DNA from: Paenibacillus terrae
GTDB lineage: Bacteria; Bacillota; Bacilli; Paenibacillales; Paenibacillaceae
Assembly (NCBI RefSeq): GCF_000943545.1
Contig: NZ_JTHP01000023.1
Coordinates: forward strand, 1 to 64,000
DNA length: 64,000 bases
Direction: 5' to 3'
The position numbers and the translations under genes are program-made. Shown here in pieces: positions 36,986 through 45,699 of this stretch. Numbering within the stretch: the stretch's first letter is position 1; each line of letters opens with the position of its first letter. The notes below the pieces were generated by a model that was not told the DNA's origin, ran no database searches, and saw nothing but the letters and a program-made list of their open reading frames with translations.

Positions 36986-37170
36986 TAGCTGAGAACAAAG
37001 CCGTAATCCTGGGGATTGCGGCAGCAGCGGCTATTCCTATGGCGGCTCGCGTAGCCGATCTCATTCCGGGGGCTAGGATGAATATGGGGACCATTAGAAT
37101 CGTAGAGCGGAATAAGAACCGAGAGACTTTAAAAATTCGCACGAGAATTGTTTCGGACAAGCGTCAAAAT
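36986..37170. other. Gap after the carboxypeptidase gene
   Basis: A plus-strand frame is open here (reading NKAVILGIAAAAAIPMAA and onward to the terminator), but it has no start site and no family I know. I treat it as non-coding or as debris. Confidence 0.35.
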
Positions 37171-37214
37171 AAAAGAACCATCGGTGTTCACTCCACACCG
37201 ATGGTTCTTATTTA
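37171..37214. terminator. Bidirectional terminator
   Basis: AAAAGAACCATCGGTGT pairs perfectly with ACACCGATGGTTCTT. The better T run is on the minus strand, after the Phr-like gene. Confidence 0.85.
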
Positions 37215-37227
37215 CCGCTATCACATA

Positions 37228-37347
37228 TTAATTCCAACCGTGATTAGAAGGTGAAAAAGTTGTGATTGATCCGCTGGTAAAACCACTTAGGGGTACAATA
37301 CTAACAAGAGCGAATATCACCATCACAGATACTAATGCCTTCTTCAT
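37228..37347 (-). CDS. Phr-like secreted signalling peptide precursor
   Basis: This 39-codon gene codes for a basic start, a long hydrophobic core (MKKALVSVMVIFALVSIV), and a short mature end FTSGSITTFSPSNHGWN. Size and design match Phr/Alo-type precursors of the RRNPP quorum-sensing systems in Bacillus and Paenibacillus, where the last 5-11 residues are the signal. The receptor-like frame upstream ends with a TAG that overlaps this gene's AGGAG site, which is the usual receptor-peptide arrangement. Only the receptor's tail remains. A terminator lies 14 bases after the stop. Confidence 0.6.
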   Translation of the reverse strand: MKKALVSVMVIFALVSIVPLSGFTSGSITTFSPSNHGWN

Positions 37348-37360
37348 GCTTCAACAGCTC

Positions 37361-37510
37361 CTAAAAAAGGTTTTGATACTGCTCTATTTGCTCATTTGAA
37401 GCATACTGCCGATAAACTTCAAATAGTACAACAAACTTTTTGAAGTCCGCATCATTAATCATATTATATGATGTTAAAAACAGTAAAATAAGCTCTACAG
37501 AATCTTGATA
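37361..37510 (-). pseudogene. C-terminal remnant of an RRNPP-like receptor
   Basis: Fifty codons before the peptide gene read YQDSVELILLFLTSYNMIN then FKKFVVLFEVYRQYASNEQI and end at TAG. The helical pattern and place suit the last TPR-like helices of a Rap/AloR-type receptor. A stop codon precedes the stretch in frame and no rest of the gene is found, so it is broken. The family link is inference. Confidence 0.45.
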
Positions 37511-37621
37511 CCTTTGATGTTACCTGCTCTCTTTAGCAGCCAAGCAAGAGAATGGCTAAATCCTATGCTATAATGTAAAGAATTAACAATAAAGAGCGGT
37601 CAAAAGAGGTTTTATTCATTT

Positions 37622-40600
37622 ATGACAAAATTGATGAACGTCATGCAGGCAAAGCATATAACACTTTTTAAATATATAACAATCATGCTGTTTATTTTTG
37701 CTGCATTAGTCGGCATGAGATGGGCGTGGTCTGTCGTTTTTCCCGTATCCGACCACCAGCCCCGTGCTGTTGGCGGCGTGCTTGACCTGCGCGGTATTGA
37801 TCTGGAAAATTCCCCTGTGCTCTATTTGAATGGAGAATGGCAGTTTTATCCTGAAAATTTTGTTACGGGAGACGAGTTTCTGGAGAAGGAACCCGAAGCA
37901 AGCCATGTTACCGTACCAGGTGACTGGGGGAGCGCGCTTCAGCAGCATTCAAACAACTCGTACGGGTATGGAACGTATCGTCTTCGCATTTTGATTGATT
38001 CGCTTCAGACTCCTGTTTCATTCTGGTTTAAAAAAATTCAGGCGGCATCGGAAATTGAAATTAACGGAAAAAATTTTGCCATTATGGGCAAGCTAGCCGA
38101 CGCTGCAAATGAATATACACCCAAAAGCATCTCTTTTACCTCTACTTATGACACAGAAGGAGTGACCGAGATTGAACTGGTCATTCGTGTGGCCAATTTC
38201 GACAACCCCTATAAGGGCGGCATTGTAACTCCGATTCGCTTTGGCACTGCGGCCACTATTGATTTTGTGCGCTGGTACTCGATTGGATTTCAGCTGTTCA
38301 TTTTTCTTATTCTGCTGCTTCATTGCCTGTATGCTTGCATTCTCTATCTATTCAGCTCAAAAGAGAGGACCTTGTTGATCGCAGCGCTGTTAACGATATC
38401 CGTTGGCATTACGATTCTAGTAAGTCACGATAATATACTCTTGTTATGGCTGCCGATTAACTATACATGGGCAATCAAAATTAGACTGATCTCTCTGCTG
38501 TGGCAAAATGTGTTTCTGCTTCTGCTATTCAAAAGTTTCAACGCGGCCCCGCTGCGAGAAAAATGGCTCCAAACCTACATTGCAGCGAATGTTGCTCTTA
38601 CCGGCATTTTCTTGGTCTCACCAGCCAATATTGCTTATACAATCGTCCATTTCAATGTATTTCATACGATTAATTTCATATCATTCGTCTGGTTTATATA
38701 CATAGTAGGAACGATGATTTTGCAAAAAAATAAAGATAATGACGTCATTTTCTTGCTGTTCTCCGCAGCAAACATCTTATCCAACTTACTGTGGAGTATT
38801 GCTGAGAGCGCAAGAGATGTTACGACCGTCTACTATCCCATCGACATTATTTTTGCTATTACCGGCTTTTCGGCCTATTGGTTTAAAAAGTATTTTCGAA
38901 ATTCGATAGAAAACATGGAATTGAACAAGCAGCTACAAAAAGCGGATAAAATTAAGGACCAGTTTTTGGCTAATACGTCCCATGAGCTCCGCACGCCGCT
39001 GCACGGTATTATGAACATCGCATATAACGTTGTCACCAAAGAGAAGACCAGGCTTGCGAAAAGCAGCCTTGAAGATATGCAGCTGCTCATTACGATCAGC
39101 AGACGGATGTCACAGCTGCTTGGCGATCTTCTCGATGTCGTTCGGCTTCAGGAACAGCGCATTGTTTTGCAGCGGGAGCCCCTCAGCATTCAGTCCATCG
39201 CTCCTGGCGTTGTCGCAATGCTGCAATTTATGAAGGAAAGCAGGCCAATCGAACTGCATATGGAGATACCGGAATCGCTGCCTTTGGTACTGGCGGATGA
39301 GAAAAGGCTCGTTCAAATTTTGTATAACCTGCTGCATAATGCGCTTAAATATACCGAGGAGGGAAGCATCTCCGTCTCAGCCGAAATTCGGGACAGGCAG
39401 GCTGTTATTCATATTGCCGATACGGGGCCCGGCATGGATGAGGCGACCCAGTCGCGTATTTTTCTCCCTTATGAGCAAGGCTCTGATGGAATAAGCGGTG
39501 AGCAGGGCATCGGACTGGGCTTAAGCATTTGCAAGCAGCTTGTCGAGCTGCATAATGGCGACTTGACGGTTCGCTCCAAATTGGGAAAGGGCTCCGTTTT
39601 CAGCTTTAATCTGCCTTTAGCAGACGCAGCAGATTTTGAACCCAATCAGGTCCCTATTGCTCAGGCACAAACGAAGGGAATAATAGATGAGGTGCCTGCC
39701 GACTTTCTTTTTCCGCACTCCATTGGGGAAATGGAAGCTGCCGCCGCACTGCCGCCGCTGTTAAAGGAGGACAAAGCCTATATAATTGCCGTTGATGATA
39801 ATCCGGTCAACCTAAATGTTCTTGTCAGTATCCTTTCAACGGAGCCTTATAACATTACTACCGCTCGTTCCGGACGGGAGGCGATGGAATTGCTGGGGAC
39901 CAGGCAGTGGGATCTGCTCATAGCCGATGTTATGATGTCGCAAATGTCCGGCTATGAATTAACACAGAAGGTTAGAGAGCAGTTTTCCATGTCAGAGCTT
40001 CCTGTGCTGCTCCTTACCGCACGCAGCCAGCAATCGGACATTTACACCGGATTTTCAGCAGGGGCAAGCGACTATGTGACGAAGCCCGTAGACGCTTTGG
40101 AGTTAAAATATCGGATCAGGGCATTGATAGCCCTAAAGCAATCCATTAAAGAGCGTCTACGTATGGAGGCTGCCTATTTGCAAGCGCAAATCCAGCCCCA
40201 CTTCCTATTCAACACCCTTAATTCGTTAATGGCGTTAAGCGATATCGATACGGAAAGCATGCGCAAGCTGGGTGAGGCCTTCTCGTCCTTTTTACGAATT
40301 AGCTTTGATTATCTCAATACGGGGGAGTTAGTAGAGCTGGCCCATGAACTCGCGCTCGTTGAAGCCTATCTATACATCGAAAAAACGCGGTTCGGGGATC
40401 GGCTGTCGATTAAATGGGAGGTGGAGACGGGCATGCGGCTGCTGCTTCCTCCGCTCTCAATTCAGCCGCTGGTCGAAAACGCCGTCAAACACGGTCTTCT
40501 CAGCCGAAACGCAGGCGGTACGATTCAGCTGTCCATTACTCGCCGGGAGGGCTTCACCCTTATTGAAGTTAAAGATAACGGCAAGGGAATGGAGCAGGAA

Positions 40601-40759
40601 AAGGTCAATCAATTGCAAAATGCGGCTCAGAGTGAAAAAGCAGGCATTGGCATCCCTAATACGAATCGGCGATTGCAGCAGCTGTACGGTCAAGGCTTGT
40701 CGATCGTGAGCCGTGTTAATGAAGGAACAACCGTGTCGTTTGTTATTCCGGATAGATAG
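37622..40759 (+). CDS. Hybrid sensor kinase with two kinase modules and a receiver
   Basis: The 1045-residue protein reads: membrane helix (~16-40), an extracellular 7TMR-DISM-like sandwich (~55-210), seven membrane helices (~215-430), HisKA with His453 in NTSHELRTPLHG, HATPase (QGIGLGLSICKQLVELHNG), a receiver with Asp769 (LLIADVMMSQMSG), and a second LytS-type kinase with His860 in QIQPHFLFNTLNSL plus a second HATPase (IQPLVENAVKHGLLS). The order suggests internal transfer from the first kinase to the receiver, which then controls the second kinase. No LytTR or AraC response regulator lies nearby, so the output is in trans. Broken genes flank it on both sides. Confidence 0.9.
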   Translation: MTKLMNVMQAKHITLFKYITIMLFIFAALVGMRWAWSVVFPVSDHQPRAVGGVLDLRGIDLENSPVLYLNGEWQFYPENFVTGDEFLEKEPEASHVTVPGDWGSALQQHSNNSYGYGTYRLRILIDSLQTPVSFWFKKIQAASEIEINGKNFAIMGKLADAANEYTPKSISFTSTYDTEGVTEIELVIRVANFDNPYKGGIVTPIRFGTAATIDFVRWYSIGFQLFIFLILLLHCLYACILYLFSSKERTLLIAALLTISVGITILVSHDNILLLWLPINYTWAIKIRLISLLWQNVFLLLLFKSFNAAPLREKWLQTYIAANVALTGIFLVSPANIAYTIVHFNVFHTINFISFVWFIYIVGTMILQKNKDNDVIFLLFSAANILSNLLWSIAESARDVTTVYYPIDIIFAITGFSAYWFKKYFRNSIENMELNKQLQKADKIKDQFLANTSHELRTPLHGIMNIAYNVVTKEKTRLAKSSLEDMQLLITISRRMSQLLGDLLDVVRLQEQRIVLQREPLSIQSIAPGVVAMLQFMKESRPIELHMEIPESLPLVLADEKRLVQILYNLLHNALKYTEEGSISVSAEIRDRQAVIHIADTGPGMDEATQSRIFLPYEQGSDGISGEQGIGLGLSICKQLVELHNGDLTVRSKLGKGSVFSFNLPLADAADFEPNQVPIAQAQTKGIIDEVPADFLFPHSIGEMEAAAALPPLLKEDKAYIIAVDDNPVNLNVLVSILSTEPYNITTARSGREAMELLGTRQWDLLIADVMMSQMSGYELTQKVREQFSMSELPVLLLTARSQQSDIYTGFSAGASDYVTKPVDALELKYRIRALIALKQSIKERLRMEAAYLQAQIQPHFLFNTLNSLMALSDIDTESMRKLGEAFSSFLRISFDYLNTGELVELAHELALVEAYLYIEKTRFGDRLSIKWEVETGMRLLLPPLSIQPLVENAVKHGLLSRNAGGTIQLSITRREGFTLIEVKDNGKGMEQEKVNQLQNAAQSEKAGIGIPNTNRRLQQLYGQGLSIVSRVNEGTTVSFVIPDR

Positions 40760-40763
40760 TAAC

Positions 40764-40807
40764 AAGGCTCACGTCCTGGACAGGGATGATACCATGACGT
40801 GAGCCTA
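40764..40807. terminator. Bidirectional terminator after the hybrid kinase
   Basis: AAGGCTCACGTC pairs with GACGTGAGCCT around a twenty-base loop. Confidence 0.75.
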
Positions 40808-40811
40808 AATT

Positions 40812-41152
40812 CTAATTCGAATCCTGATCAAACATATATAAATAAACATCCTCCAAATTCGGCTTTACGGATCGCACATCCCCTTCTATCGGCTTGCTAT
40901 CACTAACGATTCGAACACAGGCACCGCCGTTTTCACTTGTAATATTGCTTGCTTTATATTGCTCTTGCACATGAGCCAAGGCGTTTTCTTCTATCTGCAC
41001 TTCAAATACTTTTTCTTTCATACGCTCCAAAATCTGCTGAGGCTCCTCCTGCAAGACAAGTTTTTCTGCCTTGATAAAATAACCTGCTTGGCGATAAACT
41101 CAATGTCAGAAACAACATGAGTTGCTAGAATGACTATTTTATTCAGAGCGAT
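40812..41152 (-). pseudogene. C-terminal part of an ABC transporter ATPase, frameshifted
   Basis: The minus strand spells the end of an antibiotic-type ABC ATPase: IVILATHVVSDIEFIAKQVIL, then in another frame IKAEKLVLQEEPQQILERM and, up to the stop, VKPNLEDVYLYMFDQ. THVVSDIE is the H-loop and the end matches the regulatory tail of such ATPases. Walker A, signature and Walker B are absent and one frameshift lies near 41070, so it is inactive. Confidence 0.75.
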
Positions 41153-41517
41153 CGTCGTTGAAATTTCCCCCTTCTCATACGCCTGCCTAATATTGTCCTG
41201 CCTGCTAGGGAACTGCTCAAATTGCCGCTTCTCTTCTTGCATAGATGTTTAGCATAGTAAATAGCCCGATGATATAACAATCTAAAATAGTGAGTTCTAT
41301 TTGTAGCGTCTTCGAGATTTCCAAAATCCTCAATTTTTTCTGAGAATCTTTCAAGTAGATCATCTACATTAACCGAATGAAGCGAAGCTGTCTCCATGAT
41401 CGTGACGAGTCCGGGTAATAACTCTTCCGGATTATCTTCTAAAAATTGAACAGGTAGGTACATTTTTAATGTGAATTGGTATAGAGAAGGTGTGAAAAAG
41501 ATCTGCGAAACCGACAT
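41153..41517 (-). pseudogene. TPR-like remnant joined to the ABC ATPase piece
   Basis: Two overlapping minus frames read LPVQFLEDNPEELLPGLVTI, NRTHYFRLLYHRAIYYAKHL and, after a frameshift, EEKRQFEQFPSRQDNIRQAY. The pattern resembles the helix pairs of TPR regulators. It runs without a gap into the ABC ATPase remnant, as if a deletion had fused two genes. A rightward terminator covers its apparent start. Confidence 0.45.
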
Positions 41518-41538
41518 CGGAATTGCAGGTCTTTTTTT
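41498..41538 (+). terminator. Rightward terminator
   Basis: AAGATCTGC and GCAGGTCTT form a stem followed by TTTTTTTATTTT. No intact plus-strand gene ends just before it. Confidence 0.65.
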
Positions 41539-41660
41539 ATTTTATGGACCACTTTCGTTTCTGTGGGGACTATTCTGCAAAGCTACGGGTGATACTGCAT
41601 AGCAAAAAGGAGTTTGATACAGGCATTAAGCCAAATTGAAGAGAAAGGAATTCTGATCAC

Positions 41661-42737
41661 ATGAGTACCTCCATCTCCCCAACCAAACCCATTCATATGG
41701 GTGTCATCGGCCTGGGCCTTATCGCTGAATATCACATTAGATCCCTGCAAACCATCTCGGGGGTTTCTATTGTGGCCATTAGTGATGTGAACCCCAATCG
41801 CCTTCAACTGCTGGGTAAGCAATTGCAACTGCCTGTTTCCAAGCAATATCCCCATTATGAAGCCTTAATCCGTGACCCGAAGGTGGATGCGATTCTGTCG
41901 CTGACACCCAACGATGTACATTTTGACATTATTCGTATTGCACTGGAAGAACACAAAGCCGTACTGGCGGAAAAACCGTTGACACTCACGTGGGAGGAAG
42001 CGGATCAGTTGAAAAAGCTGTATACAGCGAACCCGGTGCCTTTTCTGGTTCATTATAAGCATCGTTACGGCGCTGCTTTCCAATATGCCAAGCAATTGCT
42101 GGATGAACACAGGCTGGGCAACATCTATAACATTCAATTTCGATATCTGATGGATGCATTCTCACCATATCGTCAACATCCGTATACATGGCGCCATAAT
42201 TTAGCGAAGGCAGGCTCCGGGGTCGTGGGCGATACAGCCTCGCATATTATTGACCTGGCCCGTTTTCTGGTGGGTGAATTTAAAAGCGTCGCGGCGCTGC
42301 TACATACGATTACACCCGAGCGGCCTGATCCGGTCACAGGTCTGCCTGTAAAAGTAGATGTGGAAGACTTCGCTGCTTTCCATGGAATCATAGGGGATAA
42401 TACCGCCGGCACGTTCATCACCCACAAAAATGCCATTGGCAAACGCCACGATATCGAAGTTGATATCTATGGCGAACTCGGTGCGCTGCACGCCAGTCTC
42501 AACAACCGGGAAAATGTTCGCATTGTGCTGCGAGATCTGGAGCACCCGGATGCCGAATACGAGTCTTGGACGGTCCCTGCAATCTATGATCATACGGCCT
42601 ATGGAGACTTCGTGAAGCTGGCAAGGGGAGAGTCCGTGGATCGTGCCCCATTGTTCGAGGACGGGTACAAAAACCAATGGGTCCTCGAACAAATACTGCA
42701 ATCCTGGAAAGAGAATGGACGTTTAGTGGAAGTGTAG
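41661..42737 (+). CDS. Gfo/Idh/MocA-family oxidoreductase
   Basis: The 358-residue protein has the N-terminal dinucleotide fold (GVIGLGLIAEYHIRSL), the EKPLTLTWEEAD motif with the conserved Lys near residue 104, and the C-terminal Gfo/Idh domain with GDTASHIIDLARFL. It oxidises or reduces a sugar or cyclitol with NAD(P). AAAGGA is ten bases before the ATG. It stands alone; substrate unknown. Confidence 0.88.
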   Translation: MSTSISPTKPIHMGVIGLGLIAEYHIRSLQTISGVSIVAISDVNPNRLQLLGKQLQLPVSKQYPHYEALIRDPKVDAILSLTPNDVHFDIIRIALEEHKAVLAEKPLTLTWEEADQLKKLYTANPVPFLVHYKHRYGAAFQYAKQLLDEHRLGNIYNIQFRYLMDAFSPYRQHPYTWRHNLAKAGSGVVGDTASHIIDLARFLVGEFKSVAALLHTITPERPDPVTGLPVKVDVEDFAAFHGIIGDNTAGTFITHKNAIGKRHDIEVDIYGELGALHASLNNRENVRIVLRDLEHPDAEYESWTVPAIYDHTAYGDFVKLARGESVDRAPLFEDGYKNQWVLEQILQSWKENGRLVEV

Positions 42738-42827
42738 GGGCAAGCATACCAAACTGTGGCCCATAAGATGGAGTCCTGAAAGGAGTGACCCTCTTGCGGA
42801 TCACAGTTCCGCTCGGTTTGCATCCAT

Positions 42828-43328
42828 TCAAATGATTCCTGCTTCGATCTTTTGAATAATGGTCAGCAGGAAGGATTCAGCCAAGCTGTTTTTCAAAACA
42901 GCCTGTTTGGCTTCCTCCAGCGTAAACCAACGTGCTTGGTCTACCTCTGCACTGAGAGCATCCAGCTTGTCATCGTTCACAATGGATACAAAATTCAGCA
43001 TCAGCGTATGGGTTCGTTCAAAATACTCGCTGCGCATATATTTATACTCATCCACTTGCAATCCCACTTCTTCCATAACCTCACGCACCAATGTCTGCTC
43101 GGCGGATTCGCCCTTGTTCACATAACCAGCCAGCAAAATAAAATCCTTGATATTGTACTGTTGTATGAGCAACACTTTATCTCTCTGCCGATTGATTACA
43201 GCGGTGCTAATTGCAGTGCTGAATATCGGGAACCGAAAGACCTGACATGTATTGCAATAAGGAATAGGGCCTTCGCCTTCACACTCTTTCACCATTAGTT
43301 TTGTTCCACATTCATAGCAATACTTCAT
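42828..43328 (-). CDS. Nudix hydrolase with N-terminal zinc ribbon
   Basis: The 166-residue protein begins with a Cys-x2-Cys...Cys-x2-Cys ribbon (CYECG, YCNTC) and then a complete Nudix box, GYVNKGESAEQTLVREVMEE followed by VG. This layout recalls NudC-type NAD(H) diphosphatases, although the protein is shorter. It hydrolyses a nucleoside diphosphate derivative. AAGGTGGCG precedes the ATG. Confidence 0.88.
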   Translation of the reverse strand: MKYCYECGTKLMVKECEGEGPIPYCNTCQVFRFPIFSTAISTAVINRQRDKVLLIQQYNIKDFILLAGYVNKGESAEQTLVREVMEEVGLQVDEYKYMRSEYFERTHTLMLNFVSIVNDDKLDALSAEVDQARWFTLEEAKQAVLKNSLAESFLLTIIQKIEAGII

Positions 43329-43467
43329 CTAAGCGCCACCTTATATCACATTTTCAAATTGTAAATGTTGCTTGTTATTCCATGTTCGTACTTCGTACGG
43401 AATACTCATCATCTTAATTCCACAATAACTATTCTGTCTATGCGCGTTTTCGTTCCTCTCGACTCCT

Positions 43468-44937
43468 TTATTGCTTTTCCTCCTGTACCTTTGCCCGTCT
43501 GGACCCGATCAGCCGCCAGCCTGTCAGCAGTGCCGCCACCAGACAAATGGACGCGGAAGTCATAAAGACCACATGCATTCCTGATAGAAAAATTTCCGGG
43601 TGACCCGGAACCAACCCGGTGACTCGATAACCAGCCTCTTTGCTCATGATATAAAACAGGATCGACGTGGCCAAGGTAATCCCCACCACCATGCCGACGT
43701 TGCGGACCAGTGAATTGACACTCCCGGCTGAGCCGAGCTGCGTGCGGGGCACCTTGGACATGATTAGCGAATTGTTCGGCGATTGGAATAAACCACTGCC
43801 GATACCCAGCATAGCGATCCAAAGACCCACGAACGGAACGGGACTGCCTGCATGGAGACGAGCCAAGCCAATCTGGGCGACTACCATGACTACCAGTCCG
43901 GCAAAGGTGAGCAGTTCAGACCCGATTTTATCTGAAAGCGCACCGCTGAGAGGGGCAACGATAACCATGGAGATTGGAAACAGCATCAACAGGAACCCTG
44001 CATAAAAAGGCGACAGGTTCAGCATATTCTGCGCATAGAAAGGCGAAATGATATTAAAGCAGAAGTTAGCGGCGAATACGAGAAAAGCGCACAGAATACT
44101 GAGCGAGAACAACGGATTCTTGAATAAAGTGAGCTGCAACAATGGCTGTGGACGGCGAATTTCCACCCGAAGGAATACCGCAAAAGCAATCACAGCAATC
44201 ACCAGCAAAGCAATGATGCGGCTGTCTCCATATCCGACCTGTTGTCCCAGCAGTAATCCGGCGAACAAAGTGAGGATAAAAACAGCAAACACCAGACTGC
44301 CGGGAACGTCGATCTTGTCTTTCACCTTGATCAGATCCTTTGGCAGCAGCTTCCAGCCGAGAAAAACGGCCACCAGACCAATCGGTACATTGACCCAGAA
44401 GATATATTGCCAGCCTAGCGAAGAGACGATAATACCACCCAAGCTGGGGCCCGCGATACTGCCGAGGGAAACGAAGGTTCCGATTAGGCCGAGTGCCTTG
44501 CCTCGTTCAGTGGAAGGGAAGATATCCGTGACGATTCCCTGGCTGTTGGCCATGGTCATGGATGCTCCGAGCGCCTGAATGATTCGGGAGATCAGCAGCA
44601 TGGGCAACGAATGGCTGAGACCGCACAGCAGTGAGCCAAGGATGAACACGATCGTGCCGATCTTGAATATTTTAATTTTGCCGACAATATCTCCAAGCTT
44701 GCCAAAAAATAAAATGGCTGTACATATAGCCATCAAATAGGCTGTTGTGACCCATTCAATCTGTGCTACGGGTAAATTTAGCGTGCGGGACAACACGGGT
44801 AGAGCAATATTGACGATGCTTCCATCCAACGTAGACATAAACGTAAACAGATTCAATACAATCAAAATCATCCAACGTTTCTTCTGGATTTCACTATTTT
44901 CCTGATACGTTGCGGCAGCTGTAGCGGTTGAACTCAT
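43468..44937 (-). CDS. MFS multidrug efflux transporter, DHA2 (EmrB/QacA) family
   Basis: The 489-residue protein has 14 predicted membrane helices and DHA2 motifs: FMSTLDGSIVNIALPVLSR in helix 1, and RIIQALGASMTMANSQGIV in helices 4-5. It exports drugs by proton antiport. GAAGAGGTG precedes ATG 44937. The divergent MarR gene and the two palindromes between them show that it is the repressor's target. Confidence 0.92.
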   Translation of the reverse strand: MSSTATAAATYQENSEIQKKRWMILIVLNLFTFMSTLDGSIVNIALPVLSRTLNLPVAQIEWVTTAYLMAICTAILFFGKLGDIVGKIKIFKIGTIVFILGSLLCGLSHSLPMLLISRIIQALGASMTMANSQGIVTDIFPSTERGKALGLIGTFVSLGSIAGPSLGGIIVSSLGWQYIFWVNVPIGLVAVFLGWKLLPKDLIKVKDKIDVPGSLVFAVFILTLFAGLLLGQQVGYGDSRIIALLVIAVIAFAVFLRVEIRRPQPLLQLTLFKNPLFSLSILCAFLVFAANFCFNIISPFYAQNMLNLSPFYAGFLLMLFPISMVIVAPLSGALSDKIGSELLTFAGLVVMVVAQIGLARLHAGSPVPFVGLWIAMLGIGSGLFQSPNNSLIMSKVPRTQLGSAGSVNSLVRNVGMVVGITLATSILFYIMSKEAGYRVTGLVPGHPEIFLSGMHVVFMTSASICLVAALLTGWRLIGSRRAKVQEEKQ

Positions 44938-44969
44938 GATTAGCACCTCTTCATCGTTGACCATTACTA

Positions 44970-44991
44970 TTTAGTTGCATGCGCAACTAAA
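44970..44991. promoter_or_regulatory. MarR operator 1 (perfect palindrome)
   Basis: Arms TTTAGTTGC and GCAACTAAA are exact inverted copies around ATGC, 33 bases before the MFS gene. Confidence 0.8.
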
Positions 44992-45013
44992 TGACGGTTC
45001 TAGTGTACAGCAA

Positions 45014-45035
45014 ATTAGTTGCGTACGCAACAATA
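45014..45035. promoter_or_regulatory. MarR operator 2
   Basis: TTAGTTGC-GTAC-GCAACAAT repeats the first operator with one changed outer base, 44 bases further right (about four helix turns), before the MarR gene. Confidence 0.8.
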
Positions 45036-45101
45036 ATGTTGTAAAATTTGCCTTGGTCCCACCTGAAGATTTGCCATTTTTAAGCCACTGAGGTGTATTT
45101 A

Positions 45102-45524
45102 ATGAGAAAAAAACCGATTGGAAAGCTGATTTCCCACCTGTACCGGCGAAATCAAAAAATACTGTCCAAAAAACTGGCTCCTTATGGGATCGGAAGCGGG
45201 GGCCAACACAGCTTTTTAAAGCTTATTTTGCGGCGTCCAGGCATTACACAGGAACAGTTGACAAATGAACTCAAATTTGACAAAGCAACCACTGCGCGTT
45301 CTGTGAAACAATTGGAGGAATCGGGTTACATTGAGCGAGAAACGGACCCGAATGATCGACGCTCCCATCTTTTGTTCCCAACGGCCAAGGCATTAGAATT
45401 TTATCCTGTCTTGCAAGGAATCTTGGATGAGTTCAATGCTGATCTTGTACACAATTTATCTGATGAGGAAGAAGACCTGCTTATCGCCCTGCTGCAAAAG
45501 ATTAGTATAGACCCTGGTGAATAA
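45102..45524 (+). CDS. MarR-family repressor
   Basis: The 140-residue protein has the MarR winged helix (residues ~50-110: GITQEQLTNELKFDKATTARSVKQLE, then the wing RETDPNDRRSHLLFPT). ATG 45102 has GAGGTG at six bases; an upstream GTG is less well placed. It faces the efflux pump gene with two operators between, so it likely represses both, releasing them when a drug binds. Confidence 0.9.
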   Translation: MRKKPIGKLISHLYRRNQKILSKKLAPYGIGSGGQHSFLKLILRRPGITQEQLTNELKFDKATTARSVKQLEESGYIERETDPNDRRSHLLFPTAKALEFYPVLQGILDEFNADLVHNLSDEEEDLLIALLQKISIDPGE

Positions 45525-45699
45525 AGGTATACAGCGGAATCATTGGCCGCCCCCCATCGGCTCCAAAATACATCTCCAATAAAATCAAGCCTGTTTCAAT
45601 CTTTAGAGGGTGTTTGACTATACCAGGCTAAAGTCATTGAATATATTGTTATCATTCATCTTAGTTAAAGGTTTTCTAAAAAATGGGGAGGAGATCACA

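Noticed and set aside
36987..37166. Open frame with an Ala-rich start after the carboxypeptidase gene
   Set aside because: No start codon with a ribosome binding site, no known family, and the frame runs into a terminator; too weak to call a gene.
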